Shown piece by piece: positions 1-20,477 of a stretch of DNA of 64,000 nucleotides. A program made the translations under genes and the position numbers. Every line of letters begins with the position of its first letter. The first letter of the stretch is position 1. Location of the stretch: positions 26,541,514 to 26,605,513 of the forward strand of contig CM065687.1 of NCBI GenBank assembly GCA_017654935.2, written 5' to 3'. Source of the stretch: Phymorhynchus buccinoides. Taxonomy: Eukaryota > Mollusca > Gastropoda > Neogastropoda > Raphitomidae. The notes under the pieces were generated by a model, which searched no databases, was not told where the DNA came from, and worked only from the letters and a program-made list of their open reading frames with translations.

Positions 1-28
1 TGCTCTTCCGCCGTTGTCATTTCCAAGA

Positions 29-270
29 TGGCATCCGCCGAGAACGCGTGTATTGAGTTGGCGAAACCAAAATGTAAAAAAAAAAGAAAAAGTACGTGAA
101 TCATTGGAGAATTGAGTGGCTGCAGAATGTAGTTCGTGGCCGAAGATTCGGCGATGTTTATTCGGAAAAGAGACAAAGATGAAGAGTTTGAATCTTTTTG
201 TGAACCTTGTCCAAAAGTTGTTAGTTGGAAGGAAGGAGGAAGACGAAATGAGTACCCCCCCTCCCGCTCA
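29..270 (+). pseudogene. Possible 5' remnant of a transposon-derived gene
   Basis: An ATG at 29 opens MASAENACIELAKPKCKKKR; after a frameshift near the A-run come YVNHWRIEWLQNVV and, in another frame, EEFESFCEPCPKVVSWKEGG. The W-x-EWL then C-x2-C spacing resembles the N-terminal zinc domain of hAT-like transposases. The frames are broken and the match is weak. Confidence 0.25.
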
Positions 271-643
271 ACAAAACTTCTGATGTTAGCTTAAAATCCG
301 GGTAGAAGGATTTCTCGGCTGAAAAAATCTCCTCTTTTGGAACAGTAGTTTTCATGCCTGCTTATAAAATCAAACATTTCTGCCACAATTGATGACAGAT
401 TAAAGCCAGATGATAGACATGCAATTATAGCACCACCCCCACCTATCCTGTACACACAGACACACACACATTGGAAATTATTTTTAACGCAATCACCACC
501 CCACTTCAGGATTGGGAAGATTCAGAGAACATAGAAACGTGTCATTTCAGGATTGAGATATTTTGTTTTACTGTCACTCATGATTCAGTGTCTATAGGAT
601 CTGACAAAATCCCTGCGCACGCCTAATATTGCATCCCTTTACG

Positions 644-886
644 TCTTTCACCGCCAGTGTCGCATTTTTTGCACCATAATGATTTATCACCCATGTCATT
701 AAAACTCTTGAAATCAGTGTCTTTTATTCAATTATATTGTGTTCCTAAATTTGGCCAGTAAGGATTGACCCCATTCTAAACGTGTCACAGAGAAATCCCA
801 CAATATTGCAGACAAAATCTTTTCTGCAGCCAAGTAAGTTTAATGGAAAATTTTGTCTCAAAGATGGCCGGTGGTGAAAGGGTTAA
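644..886 (-). mobile_element. TTAA-flanked MITE (CCCTTTCACCGCCA), copy 1
   Basis: The right end ggtggtgaaagggttaa and the left end tttcaccgccagtgtcgcat are inverted ends of the family also at 5263, 12836, 22619, 34885 and 51069. The left TTAA is lost. CCCTTT ends with a TTAA target fit piggyBac-type elements. Confidence 0.7.
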
Positions 887-1383
887 GAACAATAACAACA
901 AATCTTATTGTAGTCAGTACGGGGCTTAGTAGGTAATGTCCTGCATGTTTGCTCAGAGCAGGCTCCACTGAACTCTACTGAAATGACTCAGCAGCAGTGC
1001 GGTGTCTCCTCTGGTGGTTGCCTCCTGATGGACTAGCATAGATTCGCTCCTCGTGGACTACTGATTGCGGATTCCGCGACCTGACATACCGTGGTGTGGC
1101 TGCAATCTGGACTTGAAATGAGTGGCTTGGGAGCAACGCCATTGTACAGCCCAGAAACTGGGACCAAAATGAATAACAAAGAACAAATAAGTCTTGAGAA
1201 ACTGTATGGAAACGCAACTAATAATAACTTTGGAGATTGCATCCAATCTCATATTGACTAAAAGCAGATGGATATGTACGTTTCCTGTATAATTTTTGTT
1301 CTTTGTCTATCTTCTCTCTCTCCCTCCCTTCCCCTCTCTCACTCTCTCTCTCTCTACATCATTATATTCATGTTTCGTTGCAG

Positions 1384-1467
1384 GCCATTAAGGGAGTGAA
1401 GAAGTGGCGAGGTTTGTGAGCGGTTTGTTCACAGTGCTGGACTATGTGTTCGGCAAGAGTCTGCCCC

Positions 1468-1468
<1 letters not shown>
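1384..1468 (+). pseudogene. Decayed duplicate of gene A exon a, 5' half
   Basis: This stretch follows a ttgcag acceptor and repeats the first ~85 bases of exon a with about a dozen differences (ARFVSGLFTVLDYVFGKS against ARFVSGLLSVLDYVFGKS). The second codon is TAA in the expected phase, and homology ends in a C-run and a (CT)n tract. Upstream intron sequence (CT tract, then tcatt/tcaat, then the acceptor) is also shared, so the duplicated unit spans the intron-exon border, offset 377 bp. Confidence 0.75.
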
Positions 1469-1477
<9 letters not shown>

Positions 1478-1566
<89 letters not shown>

Positions 1567-1591
1567 CCTCCCTCCCTCCCTCCCTCCCTCC

Positions 1592-1672
<81 letters not shown>
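1478..1672 (+). repeat. (CT)n/(CCCT)n microsatellite
   Basis: About 190 bp of CT with a CCCT block at 1561-1592, directly after the decayed exon copy in gene A. Confidence 0.98.
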
Positions 1673-1673
<1 letters not shown>

Positions 1674-1760
1674 TCTGCCTGCAGGCCTCTCTCTCTCGGT
1701 CTCTCTCTCTCTCGGCAAGAGTCTCTCTCTCTCCATCAATCTATTTATGGTGCATTGCAG

Positions 1761-9701
<7,941 letters not shown>

Positions 9702-10129
9702 CTGGTCGTGCGTGCAGTCCGAGTGGTAGCCTGTTCTTCTCTTGAGGACCTATGGTCATTATGTTGACCACTCTGGCTCCTTTTGTGGGGGAAAAAAAAC
9801 TGAAGAGGAGGGGTTCCGAAAACTGCAGGGCGTATCAGAAAAGGCAAATTCTAAGTTTCAAGATTGGAGTGACCCAGCCAGCTCGCACCCTGTTACTACT
9901 TACTAGTCATAAAACTGGTTTTGATTTCATAGTTGGAGCTCTTACAGTTTCAGAACTGCTACTGCCATAAATTGGTTTTTTTAAAGAGTTTTTTTTGTTA
10001 GTTTGTTTAAGTTCCTGCTTTGTTGTCTCAAACAATAGTACATTGTCTCCTTTTGTTGATATTATGTGGTTTTTCATTGGCATGATGTTCTGTTCATAAT
10101 TTTTTTATTTATTGTATTATTGGTATTTG

Positions 10130-10295
10130 GTATATATCTTGTCACAAAGACATATCTCTGTGAAATTCGGGCTGCTCTCCCCTGGAGAGCGCATTGCCGC
10201 AACTGCAGCACCTACCCAATTTATTTTATTTTTGTTTGGGGGGGGGGGGGCACACTTGGAGAACCTAGCAAGCCAATCAATTATAGGGGGATTGG
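10130..10295 (-). mobile_element. SINE tail fragment
   Basis: It shares gtgaaattcgggctgctctc and cctggagagcgcattgccgc with the SINE tail at 41600-41690, then a G-run and cacacttggagaacctagc. No head is present, so it is a truncated copy. Confidence 0.65.
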
Positions 10296-10386
10296 TATAG
10301 GTGTGTGAAACACAAATACAGGCAGTTTGTTGTAAAATCAGTGTCTGAAGAAAATGCTTCTCATTTGAAAGTCATACTCTTTTATT

Positions 10387-10692
10387 CCCCCGTGGGGATA
10401 CCGGGGGGACCTTTTGTACAAATAGTTCCTCCACCTTCTGGAAGTTCTGTGCTTGTAACTTCCTCTAATTCTGTCATTCTCTTTGACTCTGCCTTTTCCC
10501 TTTGCTTACTGTCATCTGCTGTCTTTCTATCTCTCTGGTCCATTCTCCTCTTTTCTAGAAACTCTTACAAAGATTTCTTCAGCCGAAGTCGGACATGCTG
10601 GGCCCAACTATTTATTAGTTAGGCGCATAATGGCAGTATGACGCATCTACACTCATATGACAGAAATCTGTCTGAGCGAACGAAGAAGAAGA
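10387..10692 (+). mobile_element. Interspersed repeat ending (GAA)n, copy 2 (variant 3' part)
   Basis: The 5' part matches copy 1 (cccccgtggggataccgggg); the 3' part instead has ccgaagtcggacatgctggg and cgcataatggcagtatgacg, shared with 44290-44400. Confidence 0.7.
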
Positions 10693-10705
10693 ATACTCTT
10701 TTATT

Positions 10706-10855
10706 TACCGTATTGTTCAGACTATAAGGCAATACCTTTTTTTCAGACTGAGATCCCTGCGCCTTGTAATGTGACTGGTAATATAGTAAGAAAATATTAA
10801 ATTTGGGGGATGCGCATTATAATCAGGTGCGCCTGATTGTCCATGAAATATGGTA
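10706..10855. mobile_element. ATTTTTCGGACTATAAGGCG MITE, copy 1
   Basis: taccgtattgttcagactat opens it and ccatgaaatatggta closes it, with gcgccttgtaat and aggtgcgcctgatt inside. TA flanks suggest the Tc1/mariner-pogo group. Confidence 0.75.
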
Positions 10856-11142
10856 CCTGTAATCTTGAGATTATTGAGCACATTGCTCAATAAATGTATC
10901 CCCATAACTTAAAAACAAAACAAAAAGGAAATAATTTATTAATCAATTCCAACGATTCTTAAGAAGCAGGTAATTAGCACACAATAATTCTCTGTGCAGA
11001 AACAATAGAAACGGGAAAAATATATGGAAAATAGTGTTATTTTATTTCATCCTGTTTAAACTTTCGAAACTTGAGTTACTGCGTGTTGTAATTAGTACAT
11101 CTCCTTTTGTGGATGTGATGGCCTTTTCACTTCAGGTATCAA

Positions 11143-11349
11143 GTACTTTATAGTCACAGAGGCGTCTCTGTGAAATTCGGGTGGTTCTCACCTGGAAAGC
11201 GTGTCGCAGCCAATTTTTTTTATATTTTTTTTAATTTTTTATGCGATCTTTGTGTGACTGATGAGGAAGGGGGGGGGGTGTGTAAATTTTGACCAAATAA
11301 CAATTTTTTCATTGCCACTGGGTTTAACGTGTACTAAGTGCATGGGCAC

Positions 11350-11381
<32 letters not shown>

Positions 11382-11445
11382 GCTCCACGTTCAGACCACA
11401 AGGCCTAGTGCAGAGTGAGAGGAAAAATCCCCTGTACCCAGGATA
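11143..11445 (-). mobile_element. MetaSINE-type SINE, copy 2 (head truncated)
   Basis: The tail (aagtactttatagtcacaga ggcg...) and core (tcggtttatcgtctcatccg) are present in reverse, but sequence stops after tgtacccagga, just before box B completes; the tRNA head is missing. Confidence 0.8.
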
Positions 11446-11720
11446 TGTGTCCATATACTTTTTATGATTATTATGAAAACAAAAAAATATTCCAGTAAAA
11501 TCCTGTTTCATTCCCATACTTTGTATATGAGGACTGTACTTTTTGTCTCCATTTGTTTCACTGTTAACCTGACTTTAGCATGTCTATTTTAGCTGAGTTG
11601 CACCATGTAATGTTGTCTCTTTTTCTGGGACCTTTCTGCATCTGAATCTGCCGCCATGATTATGTTGGCCTCAACTGATACTCGTGTAGTTACCTTGATA
11701 TGCCATCAATGTTTTCATAA

Positions 11721-11856
11721 TACAGTGGAACCTCCCTTATAAGACCTCCCATTATTAGACTCCCTCCCACATAAAACCTACTTCTTGTGAGACATTGCCC
11801 TTCTTTGTAAGTATTAAAATGATTTTTGGAGGTTGTATAAGGGAGGTTCTACTGTA
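11721..11856 (+). mobile_element. CAGTGGAACCTCCCTTATAAG MITE, copy 1
   Basis: A TA-flanked element with inverted ends cagtggaacctcccttataa and ataagggaggttctactg. TA target and CAGT ends fit the Tc1/mariner-pogo group. Confidence 0.8.
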
Positions 11857-12089
11857 GCCATGTTGCATATTTTTCATCTTTTAATTTTTTTTCTTCTTTT
11901 CTTATGCCATTGGTCTGACTTTAACATTTATACATTCCGTAGTCTGTTGCAGCTATGTAATGATTTTGGTTTGTTTGTTTTTCCTTGTTTTATTTATAAT
12001 TTTTTACTCACTTCAGTTATATTCTTTCGCAACACTGCCAATCCAGGTCCCACTTTTGTAACTTCCCTCTCAAGCCTCAGTCTGTTTGC

Positions 12090-12715
12090 CCATTCTTCCA
12101 TTGTTGCTGAAGGAATGCCCATTCTTCCATTGTTGCTGAAGGAATGTCCATTCTTCCATTGATGGTTTAAACAAATTTTTATTGATCATTGACATACACT
12201 GACAAGAGCATACAACAGTACAGGAAACACAAAAGCAACGCTTAATTAAAGTGTCACCTTCTTCCATTGTTTCTGAAGGAATGTCCATTCTTCCATTGTT
12301 GCTGAAGGAATGTCCATTCTTCCATTGTTGCTGAAGGAATGTCCATTCTTCCATTGTTGCTGAAGGAATGTCCATTCTTCCATTGTTTCTGAAGGAATGT
12401 CCATTCTTCCATTGTTGCTGAAGGAATGTCCATTCTTCCATTGTTGCTGAAGGAATGTCCATTCTTCCATTGTTGCTGAAGGAATGTCCATTCTTCCATT
12501 GTTGCTGAAGGAATGTCCATTCTTCCATTGTTGCTGAAGGAATGTCCATTCTTCCATTGTTGCTGAAGGAATGTCCATTCTTCCATTGTTGCTGAAGGAA
12601 TGTCCATTCTTCCATTGTTGCTGAAGGAATGTCCATTCTTCCATTGTTGCTGAAGGAATGTCCATTCTTCCATTGTTGCTGAAGGAATGTCCATTCTTCC
12701 ATTGTTGCTGAAGGA
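12090..12715. repeat. 29-bp minisatellite
   Basis: About 18 units of a 29-bp repeat containing cattcttccattgttgctga; almost identical copies, two variants (ttgttgctg / ttgtttctg). All three minus frames stay open through the array because the unit has no stop in any frame. A ~95-bp insertion (12162-12258) separates the first units from the rest. Confidence 0.95.
12162..12258 (-). mobile_element. Insertion within the minisatellite
   Basis: Non-repeat sequence with gtttaaacaaatttttattg; the reverse complement contains tcaataaaaatttgtt, a poly(A)-signal-like end, so it may be a small retro-copied 3' UTR fragment. Confidence 0.35.
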
Positions 12716-12835
12716 AGGGCGGTGTGTCCCCACAACACTCAGTCCTTCACTGTTCCACTCAGGTTATACTTTCCTTTCCTTGTCCCTTTTTTTGAAAATC
12801 TACTTGGTTTAAATATCATTTTTGGCTCACTCATG

Positions 12836-13073
12836 TTAACCCTTTCACCGCCAGCCATATTTCAGCCCAAAATTGCTGTTAAATGTACCTGGGTAGAGAA
12901 AAACATCCATCTGCAGTATTGGGGATTCTTCTGTGACATATTTAAAATAAGGTTTATCCGTACTTCCCCAAACTAAGACAATAGGGTCTTTGGATAACAG
13001 ACCCCACCTTTTAGTGACATAGGTGTTAAATCACTGTGGTGCTAAAATGCGACTTTGGCGGTGAAACGGTTAA
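12836..13073 (+). mobile_element. TTAA-flanked MITE, copy 3
   Basis: TTAACCCTTTCACCGCCAGC opens it and ggcggtgaaacggttaa closes it; about 238 bp. It starts about 120 bp after the 29-bp minisatellite. Confidence 0.85.
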
Positions 13074-13365
13074 CGAAGTTAACACGAAGTGAGTCTATTG
13101 TATGATAGTTGTTCGGTTGTGTGTGTGTTTGTTGCGTCTGTGGTCTGATCTCCAAACTTTAATGTTGACATTTTCTCGGGAAATAGAAGGCATACATTGT
13201 TCAAACTTTGCACACATATAGATGTCTATGCAAGCTTTCAAACAATACTGATTTGAATAATTAAATACTTAAAGCAACACTGTAAACGGATAACATTTTA
13301 GATTAGTGGGTTAGAGAGTATTCAACTGGCAACATGAGTAAAGAAACTCATCAACACTGAAAGCC

Positions 13366-13433
13366 TCGATAGCTCATTGGTAGAGTGTCTGTCTGTCATG
13401 CCAATGGTTCCAGGTCTGATTCTCGGCACAGGC
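13366..13433 (+). mobile_element. tRNA-like sequence, SINE head or tRNA pseudogene
   Basis: gcctcgatagctcattggta carries a box A-like region and ccaggtctgattctcgg a degraded box B. The acceptor stem pairs only partly, so a working tRNA is unlikely. Confidence 0.4.
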
Positions 13434-13439
13434 ACTTTT

Positions 13440-14340
13440 ATTTTTTTTATTTTTTTTTAGTTGTATCCATTAACGATAGTTTCATTCGTACTTTAAAATT
13501 TTATTGACAATCTTGTACTTTAAACAACCCCCTCAATCTTTGTTTGTTGTCCCACATGTTGCTGTTCGAGTGAGCCTTGAAGGCTTTGCCTCTTGTTATT
13601 ATGTCAAATATCACAGATAACAATATGCATGGGATTTACTTGTGGTGTTATTTTTTGAGCTGTTAAGTTCCAGACCAGTTTGGAAGCCTTTATTCATTGT
13701 TCATACGTGTGTATTTACGTTTGTTCTTGTTGGTAGTGTACATTTGCACAGGTCTGTGATTCAAAATGCTTAATTACATATAATCAAAATGCATTTGAGT
13801 CTTTATCAGTGCTTTCTAGCTGTTAATGTCTTATTCTTAGATTCTTCTAGCTAGTTTACTTGCTTATTAAGCCAGAGAATACTGTCTTTATTCTGCTTAA
13901 TTATCTTCACAGTACTTACAGAACTCTATGCTCTAAAGTCTGTTTTTATACTTCCAGATGTTTACACCTATCCGACGACGATGTGTGTTTGAAAACTTAC
14001 AAATGTTAATTTACTTAATCTTTTCACCAAAGACAGAAAATTGTTTTCTCTTAAACTTGAATATTCTCACAGCCTTCTGTGCTTTTAAGCATTATATTTT
14101 CCATCGGTAGATGTTTATGCATGTCTAACAATGCAGATGTTGCTTTCTATTACATACAAGTTTCATCTTTTTTTTAGTGATCTTTTACTTATGATCTCTT
14201 GAGTGGTTTGTAGCATGCAAGTTAGATTCATTTTTCTCGACTTTTAAAATTGTCTTTGTTATTGCAATGTTAGTGGTCTTTTTATTTGAAAAGCTTTCAT
14301 GAGACTCAAGATTCTTGATGTTGTACATACAATGGTATTG
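13440..14340. other. AT-rich intergenic DNA, no feature seen
   Basis: No exon-like frame, inverted repeat or copy of a window repeat was recognised. Confidence 0.5.
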
Positions 14341-14570
14341 TTATTATATGGATACTTCTCGTGCTTCACTCTGATTAGATTCAGATCTAAGGGCTTTAAG
14401 GCATACAGAAGGGCTGCCCCACTTGAAATTACGTACGGCTTGTTTTGTGCTTTCTGCTTTTTCCATGTCTTTTATTAATCCACTGGTATGTTTGTTGCTT
14501 GTCTTTTGTGTGTGTGGTGTGTGTCTGTGCATGTGTCTGGTCTTTCTATTCTTTAGCAGAGTGTCATTTT

Positions 14571-14820
14571 CAGGCATCAGAATTGTCAGAGGATTAAGTA
14601 TTTCTGACAGAGGATTGGTTTCTCTTGTCAGAGGTTTTGCCTTTTTATTGAGTGTTATCCTTTGTGGTAAATAGCATTTTAAAGTGATTTCTCACTATAT
14701 TAAGCCTTTTTGGTGGTGTTGGGAACTCATTTTAATGATGTCCCTCTTCAGTCTAGGGGCCTTGATGGCCCTTTTACCGCGGTTTTCAGAGGATTGGACT
14801 TCAGACTATTCTGATGCCTG
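14571..14820 (+). mobile_element. AGGCATCAGAAT MITE, copy 2
   Basis: Intact 250-bp copy with inverted ends caggcatcagaat / attctgatgcctg. Confidence 0.85.
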
Positions 14821-15388
14821 ATTTTGTGCGGAAGAATGTTTGTGCGATTGTGCGTGTATGTGTGTGCACGCATGTGTGTGCGTGTGTATGTAAAATCGGT
14901 CCTTTTTTTCAACTTTTTTTTATTGTCCTGGAAGAAGTGGATTCAAAGCAGGGTGACGATTATGATTGACATTCTATTCCAAGGTCTTCAACGGTTTTGC
15001 TTTGACTGGTTGATTTTCTCTACCTGTGCTTGCTAAGCCGCGTTTGCTGGCTTTGTTCTGCTAACTTCACAATGCATGTTGAGGAAACGGATTGGAGAAC
15101 TGACTTCTGTTGTGAATGGAATCCTACGGGAAACGAGACATTTTGTTCAGCTGGACTGGACAGATAGAAAAATGCGTCACAATTATACATTTGGTGTTGG
15201 TGGGGTTTTTTTTGTTGGTGTTTTGTTGTTGTTGTTGGTGGCGTTTGATGAATTTTACTTGTTGGTAATATATATTGTGTTGGGTGGTTGTGGCTTTTGA
15301 TGAATTTTACTGTGTTGGTAATATATATTGAGTGTTGACTGTCTGTGTTTAACATGTTGCTGGTTTTGCTGCCTGCACTTTTTATTTC

Positions 15389-15762
15389 CAGTGTTGTGGT
15401 GATGGCAATATTAGACATAGAATTTGAAGCACTGTGTGATTTAACAATCTCGAAGCGTAGCTGAGCTAGCTTTTTTGCCAGTGTTGTGGTGATAGCAATA
15501 TTAGACATAGAAATTGAAGCACCATGTGATTTACCAATCTCGATGAAGCGTAGCTGAGCTAGATTTTTTTCCAGTGTTGTTGGTGATAGCAATATTAGAC
15601 ATAGAATTTGAAGCACTGTGTGATTTAACAATCTCGAAGCGTAGCTGAGCTAGCTTTTTTGCCAGTGTTGTGGTGATAGCAATATTAGACATAGAAATTG
15701 AAGCACTGTGTGATTTACCAATCTCGATGAAGCGTAGCTGAGCTAGCTTTTTTTTCCAATGT
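15389..15762 (+). repeat. ~91-bp tandem repeat, four units
   Basis: Four units beginning ccagtgttgtggtgatagca and ending gcgtagctgagctagctttt, at about 15389, 15478, 15571 and 15661, differing at few bases and by a gatgaa/ga indel that alternates between units. Confidence 0.9.
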
Positions 15763-16649
15763 TGTGTTGTTTACAGTTTTAGATTTTAGATATTAAAACC
15801 ATTTTTGCATGAAATTTTTTGTAGGCACATTTTGGTTTACCAATATCAAAAGATTGTAATCAAATCTATTTTGAAGTGTGATAATAACAGAGGCTTCTGT
15901 GTCAAAAAATTGTTGTTGATTTAAGAATTTTTAGCTAATTTTTGTACATAAAATGAGATCAAAGCACATTCTTACTCTACATCTTGAGCATCAAAACTCT
16001 TCAAATGAAATGATTGTGGGGTTTTCATTATTTTTTAAACCTCTGATGAATTGTATAATTATACTACTACCAGTTGATTATTTTGATATCTTTATAGCTA
16101 TTAAGCCATGGATATGTGTGTGTTTCAATGCTTGCTGTGTATTATGTGTTTGTGTATTTACATGTAAATATTTAACACTGATTTCCATTGGGAGAAATGT
16201 TTTGAAAGTTTCTTTGCTGTACGTGAAAGTATTATAGAGGGATTGCGGAACAAAAAATGTCTTGTAGACTCTTGCATTGACTCTTTTTCTTTCGATAGGA
16301 ATTATTCAGAAATAATTAAGGGGAGTAATATCATGGTGTGTGGGAGTGATCTTGCCTAATTCAATCGGTCAAACAGGGGAAGTCACTCTACCTTCAGCTC
16401 TCGTAGCCTATCGACTCATGTGTTTGAGCAGACATACAGCACTTAGAACACCGTACGTCATTCTAAAAATGTATGTAATTGATATTTTTACGTCACATTT
16501 TGCAAGTTTTATCAGTTTGTGGCTACTGGCCACCCCTAATTTTTATAAAAAAATGTTTACAAGCCGCTGACTCGCATCCTGCGGTTTCAAGCTTCGACGC
16601 CATTGTTGCATTGTTGCTATGGCATTTGACCGAGTAATGGAAGTAAGCA

Positions 16650-17453
16650 CAGACCTGCCAAACTTTCCGCTCAGACTACATTTCTTCCGCCCTTCCGCTC
16701 AAGTCCATAAAATTCCGCTTTCAAACCTAAAAAAAAAAAGCGTTTTGGAACACACAATTTCATCGTCTTATATACAGAGCAGCACAGCTGCTGTGCATAT
16801 AACCGACTTTCTAGTTTCTGTTTGTGCACTTCCGTCAAGATGGTGATTGACACATCGATGTGTGGGAGACTGGGGAGAAAAGAAAGAGAATAGACCAATA
16901 TTTCTGCGAAGATTACATGGAAAAGTATCTGTGCATTCAGAGATCAAGAAGGTGTGCATCATGCTAGATGTATGATGTGCTCACTACACTTAAAAGTCTC
17001 CTATGGGAGGTGTTAATTATAATACATCAAATGCCACATTATTTCTCATCGTCTTATCAAAACTGCAAACTCCCAGACTTCGTCTTCCACCGTTACCGAC
17101 TTTTTCAAGCCAACGGAAGGAAAGGAGAACAAAGATGAACTTAAACTGATTCATTATCTTCCTTCTAAGTCTTATTATTTAAGTCATCTATGGCACCAAC
17201 CGTCTTCGTCTGCCTGAATAAAAAGGACAGAGGAACAAACCAAACGCTTCTATTGTGTTAGGAATAGTTGTGACACTTCCAGACAAAACTAGTTTTAAAC
17301 AAGACAAGTTCACAAGGATGAAAATTGCTTGCTTCAAATTATGTTTACGTTCGAAAGGTAAGATGCCGCGTCAAAATTCCTCTTAGCTCCCAAAAATTCC
17401 TCTTTCCTGCTACAAATATTCCTCTTTGGTCTGTTAGGTGGTTGGCAGATCTG
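16650..17453 (+). mobile_element. CAGACCTG-family transposon, long copy with coding remnant
   Basis: The ends cagacctgccaaactttccg and gtggttggcagatctg are inverted and flanked by gtaagca on both sides. About 800 bp inside contains broken transposase-like frames (for example QTSSSTVTDFFKPTEGKEN), so it is a decayed, possibly hAT-like element. Confidence 0.6.
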
Positions 17454-17459
17454 TAAGCA

Positions 17460-18640
17460 TCTCTCATTTTCACGAAGTGCTCTCCCCTAGTTTTTTTTTC
17501 GAAAATCGTCTATTGAACGAAAGGTTAAGATACACTACATCAGGATCACTAGAGACACTTTCCAATTTGTTCAACATATTGCACTAAATAATAGGCTTTT
17601 ATATTTACAAACATGGTTGCTTACTCACAATTTTTGTATTGATTTATATATATAATTTATCTATTCATTCTTCAATATTTGCAGTTTAGCTCCTTTAAAA
17701 AACCCACTTTAATCTTGGGCCTAATCAATACACATAATTATTTATTTCTGCCATAGGAGTTATGTTTTTAATTTTGTTGGTTTGTATGTCCATGATGCAT
17801 GTTTTGACAAAGTTTTCCGGAAGTTTGGAATGCCATCCTAAAAACATTCCATGAAAAAAAAAGTTTCCATAGGCATTTTTTAAAATTACGTTAATCATCA
17901 CGTATGTGTTTTGTGTGTGTGCGTGTGTGTGTGTATGTACGTGTGTGTGCATGTGCATGTGTGTGGTGGTCAAGATTTTGTTAAACAGTAATAACAGCTC
18001 TTTAAATAAAATTTTATGGATAGTTCAGCAGGTATTATATTAGAATTTGCTACTCAGAGATAACATGGTTCAACAACAATTTTTCAAAGAAATAAGTTGG
18101 GGTCGTAAAGCAAAATTAAGGAATAGACTAATGCTTAGGACAATTTGAATACTCTAGTGCTTAGGACAAATTGAATAGATTAGTGCTTAGGACGAATGCT
18201 TCTTTGTAATCAAAATGTGGTAAATATTGTTACTTGATCTTTCACTTAATCCTTCTCTGTAGTTTACTTGCAGCTGACTTATGCATTTCGATTGGTTTAA
18301 GAGCGATTTTGAGGTTTTATCTTTCTTGTCAAAATTGTCTTCTTGGTAATTTGTAATGTGTAATGCAAATGTTTGTTAGAGTTGTTTTTTGTAAAGTTCG
18401 TGTAGTTATAATTTTGCTAAATTGTTATTGTGATTGGTTTTGTTGTTCTTTAATTTGAACTGTTCAGTGACCTGGTTGTGTGATCTCTACTGTGAAAGAG
18501 AACAGTGTTGGTACATAATATACCGATCAGTATGTATTGCCGACTATTATATTTACACTACGTCCTTTCTTTTATCTCTTTCTCTCTTTCTTTCTTTTGT
18601 CCATCTTTTATTGTTTTGAATGGTTGTGATTTGCAGTTAT
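17460..18640. other. AT-rich intergenic DNA, little seen
   Basis: Only short GT runs (17910-17965) and the loose tandem repeat at 18138 are visible. Confidence 0.5.
18138..18200 (+). repeat. Short tandem repeat of tagtgcttaggacaa
   Basis: Three loose units of about 30-45 bp (gcttaggacaatttgaatac, gcttaggacaaattgaatag, gcttaggacgaatgc). Confidence 0.6.
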
Positions 18641-19029
18641 GGTGATCAAAGCTTGGATTGAGATTTGTATTGCAGGTTGTGTTAATTCTCTTGGTTGTGT
18701 TGGGGGGGGGGGGAGGGGGGGATACAACTGTCATTCTTATTTTAATGGCGCTAGCATGGGTGCTACTCTTTCATTTTTACACTGATTTCAATATTTTTAA
18801 TTTTAACCAGAAACTGAACTTCAGTGGGGGTTTTAATTCATCCCCCCCAAAAAAATTGACCACAATCGATTTGGGGTGTTTTGAACTTGGTGGTTCTATC
18901 TTGGAAGTTTACAAAGGCAATGTAATAATTTGACAAGGCTTATCAGACTCAAACTCTCTCTGTCTATCATTTTAACTGTCTGTCTATCTCGTTATCTCTC
19001 TCTCTTAACTTGCCCCCCTGAATCGTCCG

Positions 19030-19125
19030 ACGGGGTTCTGCTCCTGTACCCTGCCAGGGCCATGGGTCCCTGGAACCCTGCCTTTCAGGGTTTTTTTCAT
19101 TTTGGGGAGTTGCGCCCATGTGCTT
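19030..19125 (+). mobile_element. TGGGTGCAACT repeat, end fragment
   Basis: ggtccctggaaccctgcctt and gggagttgcgcccatg match the right end of copy 1. Confidence 0.5.
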
Positions 19126-20129
19126 GCTTGTTTGCTAATGTTTCTTGTTTTAACTTGAAACACTATGGAGGTGCTATAATGAGAAAGCAGTTTACTCCCT
19201 CTTTTTGTTTGAATTATTCGTGAGCTGTCTCATTTTGCTGTTGGTGGTTTTTTCCTGTTATGGCGTTATTTTTTTTAATTGGCATGGCCTGTGCTGTGGC
19301 AGCTCATTATTTTTCATAGACGGGTGAAGCTTTCTACGGTGTATTAGTGAGTAACACAGGCGTAAAAGTGGTGAAAATCAGCAAACGGAAATGTTGTTGA
19401 GTAGGGGGGGGGGGTGTCGTCACCTATTTGCACAACAGCCACAAAGTGCATAGTCTCTTTTGGTCTGTAAGGCAGATGCATCATTTAAGGATATTTTCTC
19501 TGGTGGAGGATGTTTTCCTTGCACACACATTCCTTCAACAAAGTCAGCAGATTTTCATGCCTGGTTATATAGTTCAAAATCCACAGTACAGTACTATCTA
19601 TACAAAGGGAAAAAAAGATCTTAAATCATAGGTTACAAGGTAATTATTTCATGTGTGTGAACATTTTGAAACCTCCCCCTTCCATCTCAGCACAGATGTG
19701 TAAAAAATAAAAATCAGTTATTTATCTTCGTAATCTGCAAAGTGTTGGGGTTTGGGTTCTTTTTTGTCATTGTTAGAACCTTACAATTGAACTTTAAAAC
19801 CCCCCACATAAAAACATTGTTAGAACTTTATGAAATGTTATGCTTAAATCTATATCAATCAAGCGTTGAGATATTGCCTTTTACTGGCTCTTTTATCAGT
19901 TATTTTCTTTATGGATGGGTAAAACAACTGACACTGCAGGGGTGCATGTGGGTATGTATGCCTGAAGCCTGAATTCAGGCAGTTTGATACAGGTTCAGAC
20001 AGTGGTGTGCCTGAAAATAAGGCTCTTATTTACAGAACCAAGCTGTTGAAATGATCGTTATATCAAGGGTTGTGATGGAAAGTTCAGGCAAAAGGTTTGG
20101 TCACCACATGCACCCATGTGATAGCATAC

Positions 20130-20168
20130 CACACACACACACACACACACGCACACACACACACACAC

Positions 20169-20254
<86 letters not shown>
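20130..20254 (+). repeat. (CA)n microsatellite
   Basis: About 125 bp of CA with rare interruptions, directly before a partial interspersed repeat. Confidence 0.98.
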
Positions 20255-20256
<2 letters not shown>

Positions 20257-20477
20257 GGGATTGCAGGGGCTCTTTCAGTGTAAATAGGTTTTCCCCACCT
20301 TGGGGAAATTCTGTGCTTGTAACATCCTCTTATCCGTCACCTCTCTTTGATTCTCCCTTTTCCCCCGTCTGTATTCTTGTCTGTCTTTGCATCCTATCCT
20401 GCCTTTCTTTTTGATATTTTGTTTTTAGCATTTTTTTTGGTATCTGATCACAGTTTATAACATGTTAACTTAAAAGA

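Noticed and set aside
12070..12738. 222-residue repeat protein (ATMEEWTFLQQ units)
   Set aside because: The 29-bp minisatellite is open in three frames at once; the period is not a multiple of three and there is no conserved flank.
15389..15762. CRISPR-like array
   Set aside because: Units of ~91 bp repeat over their full length with no unique spacers, and the DNA is eukaryotic.
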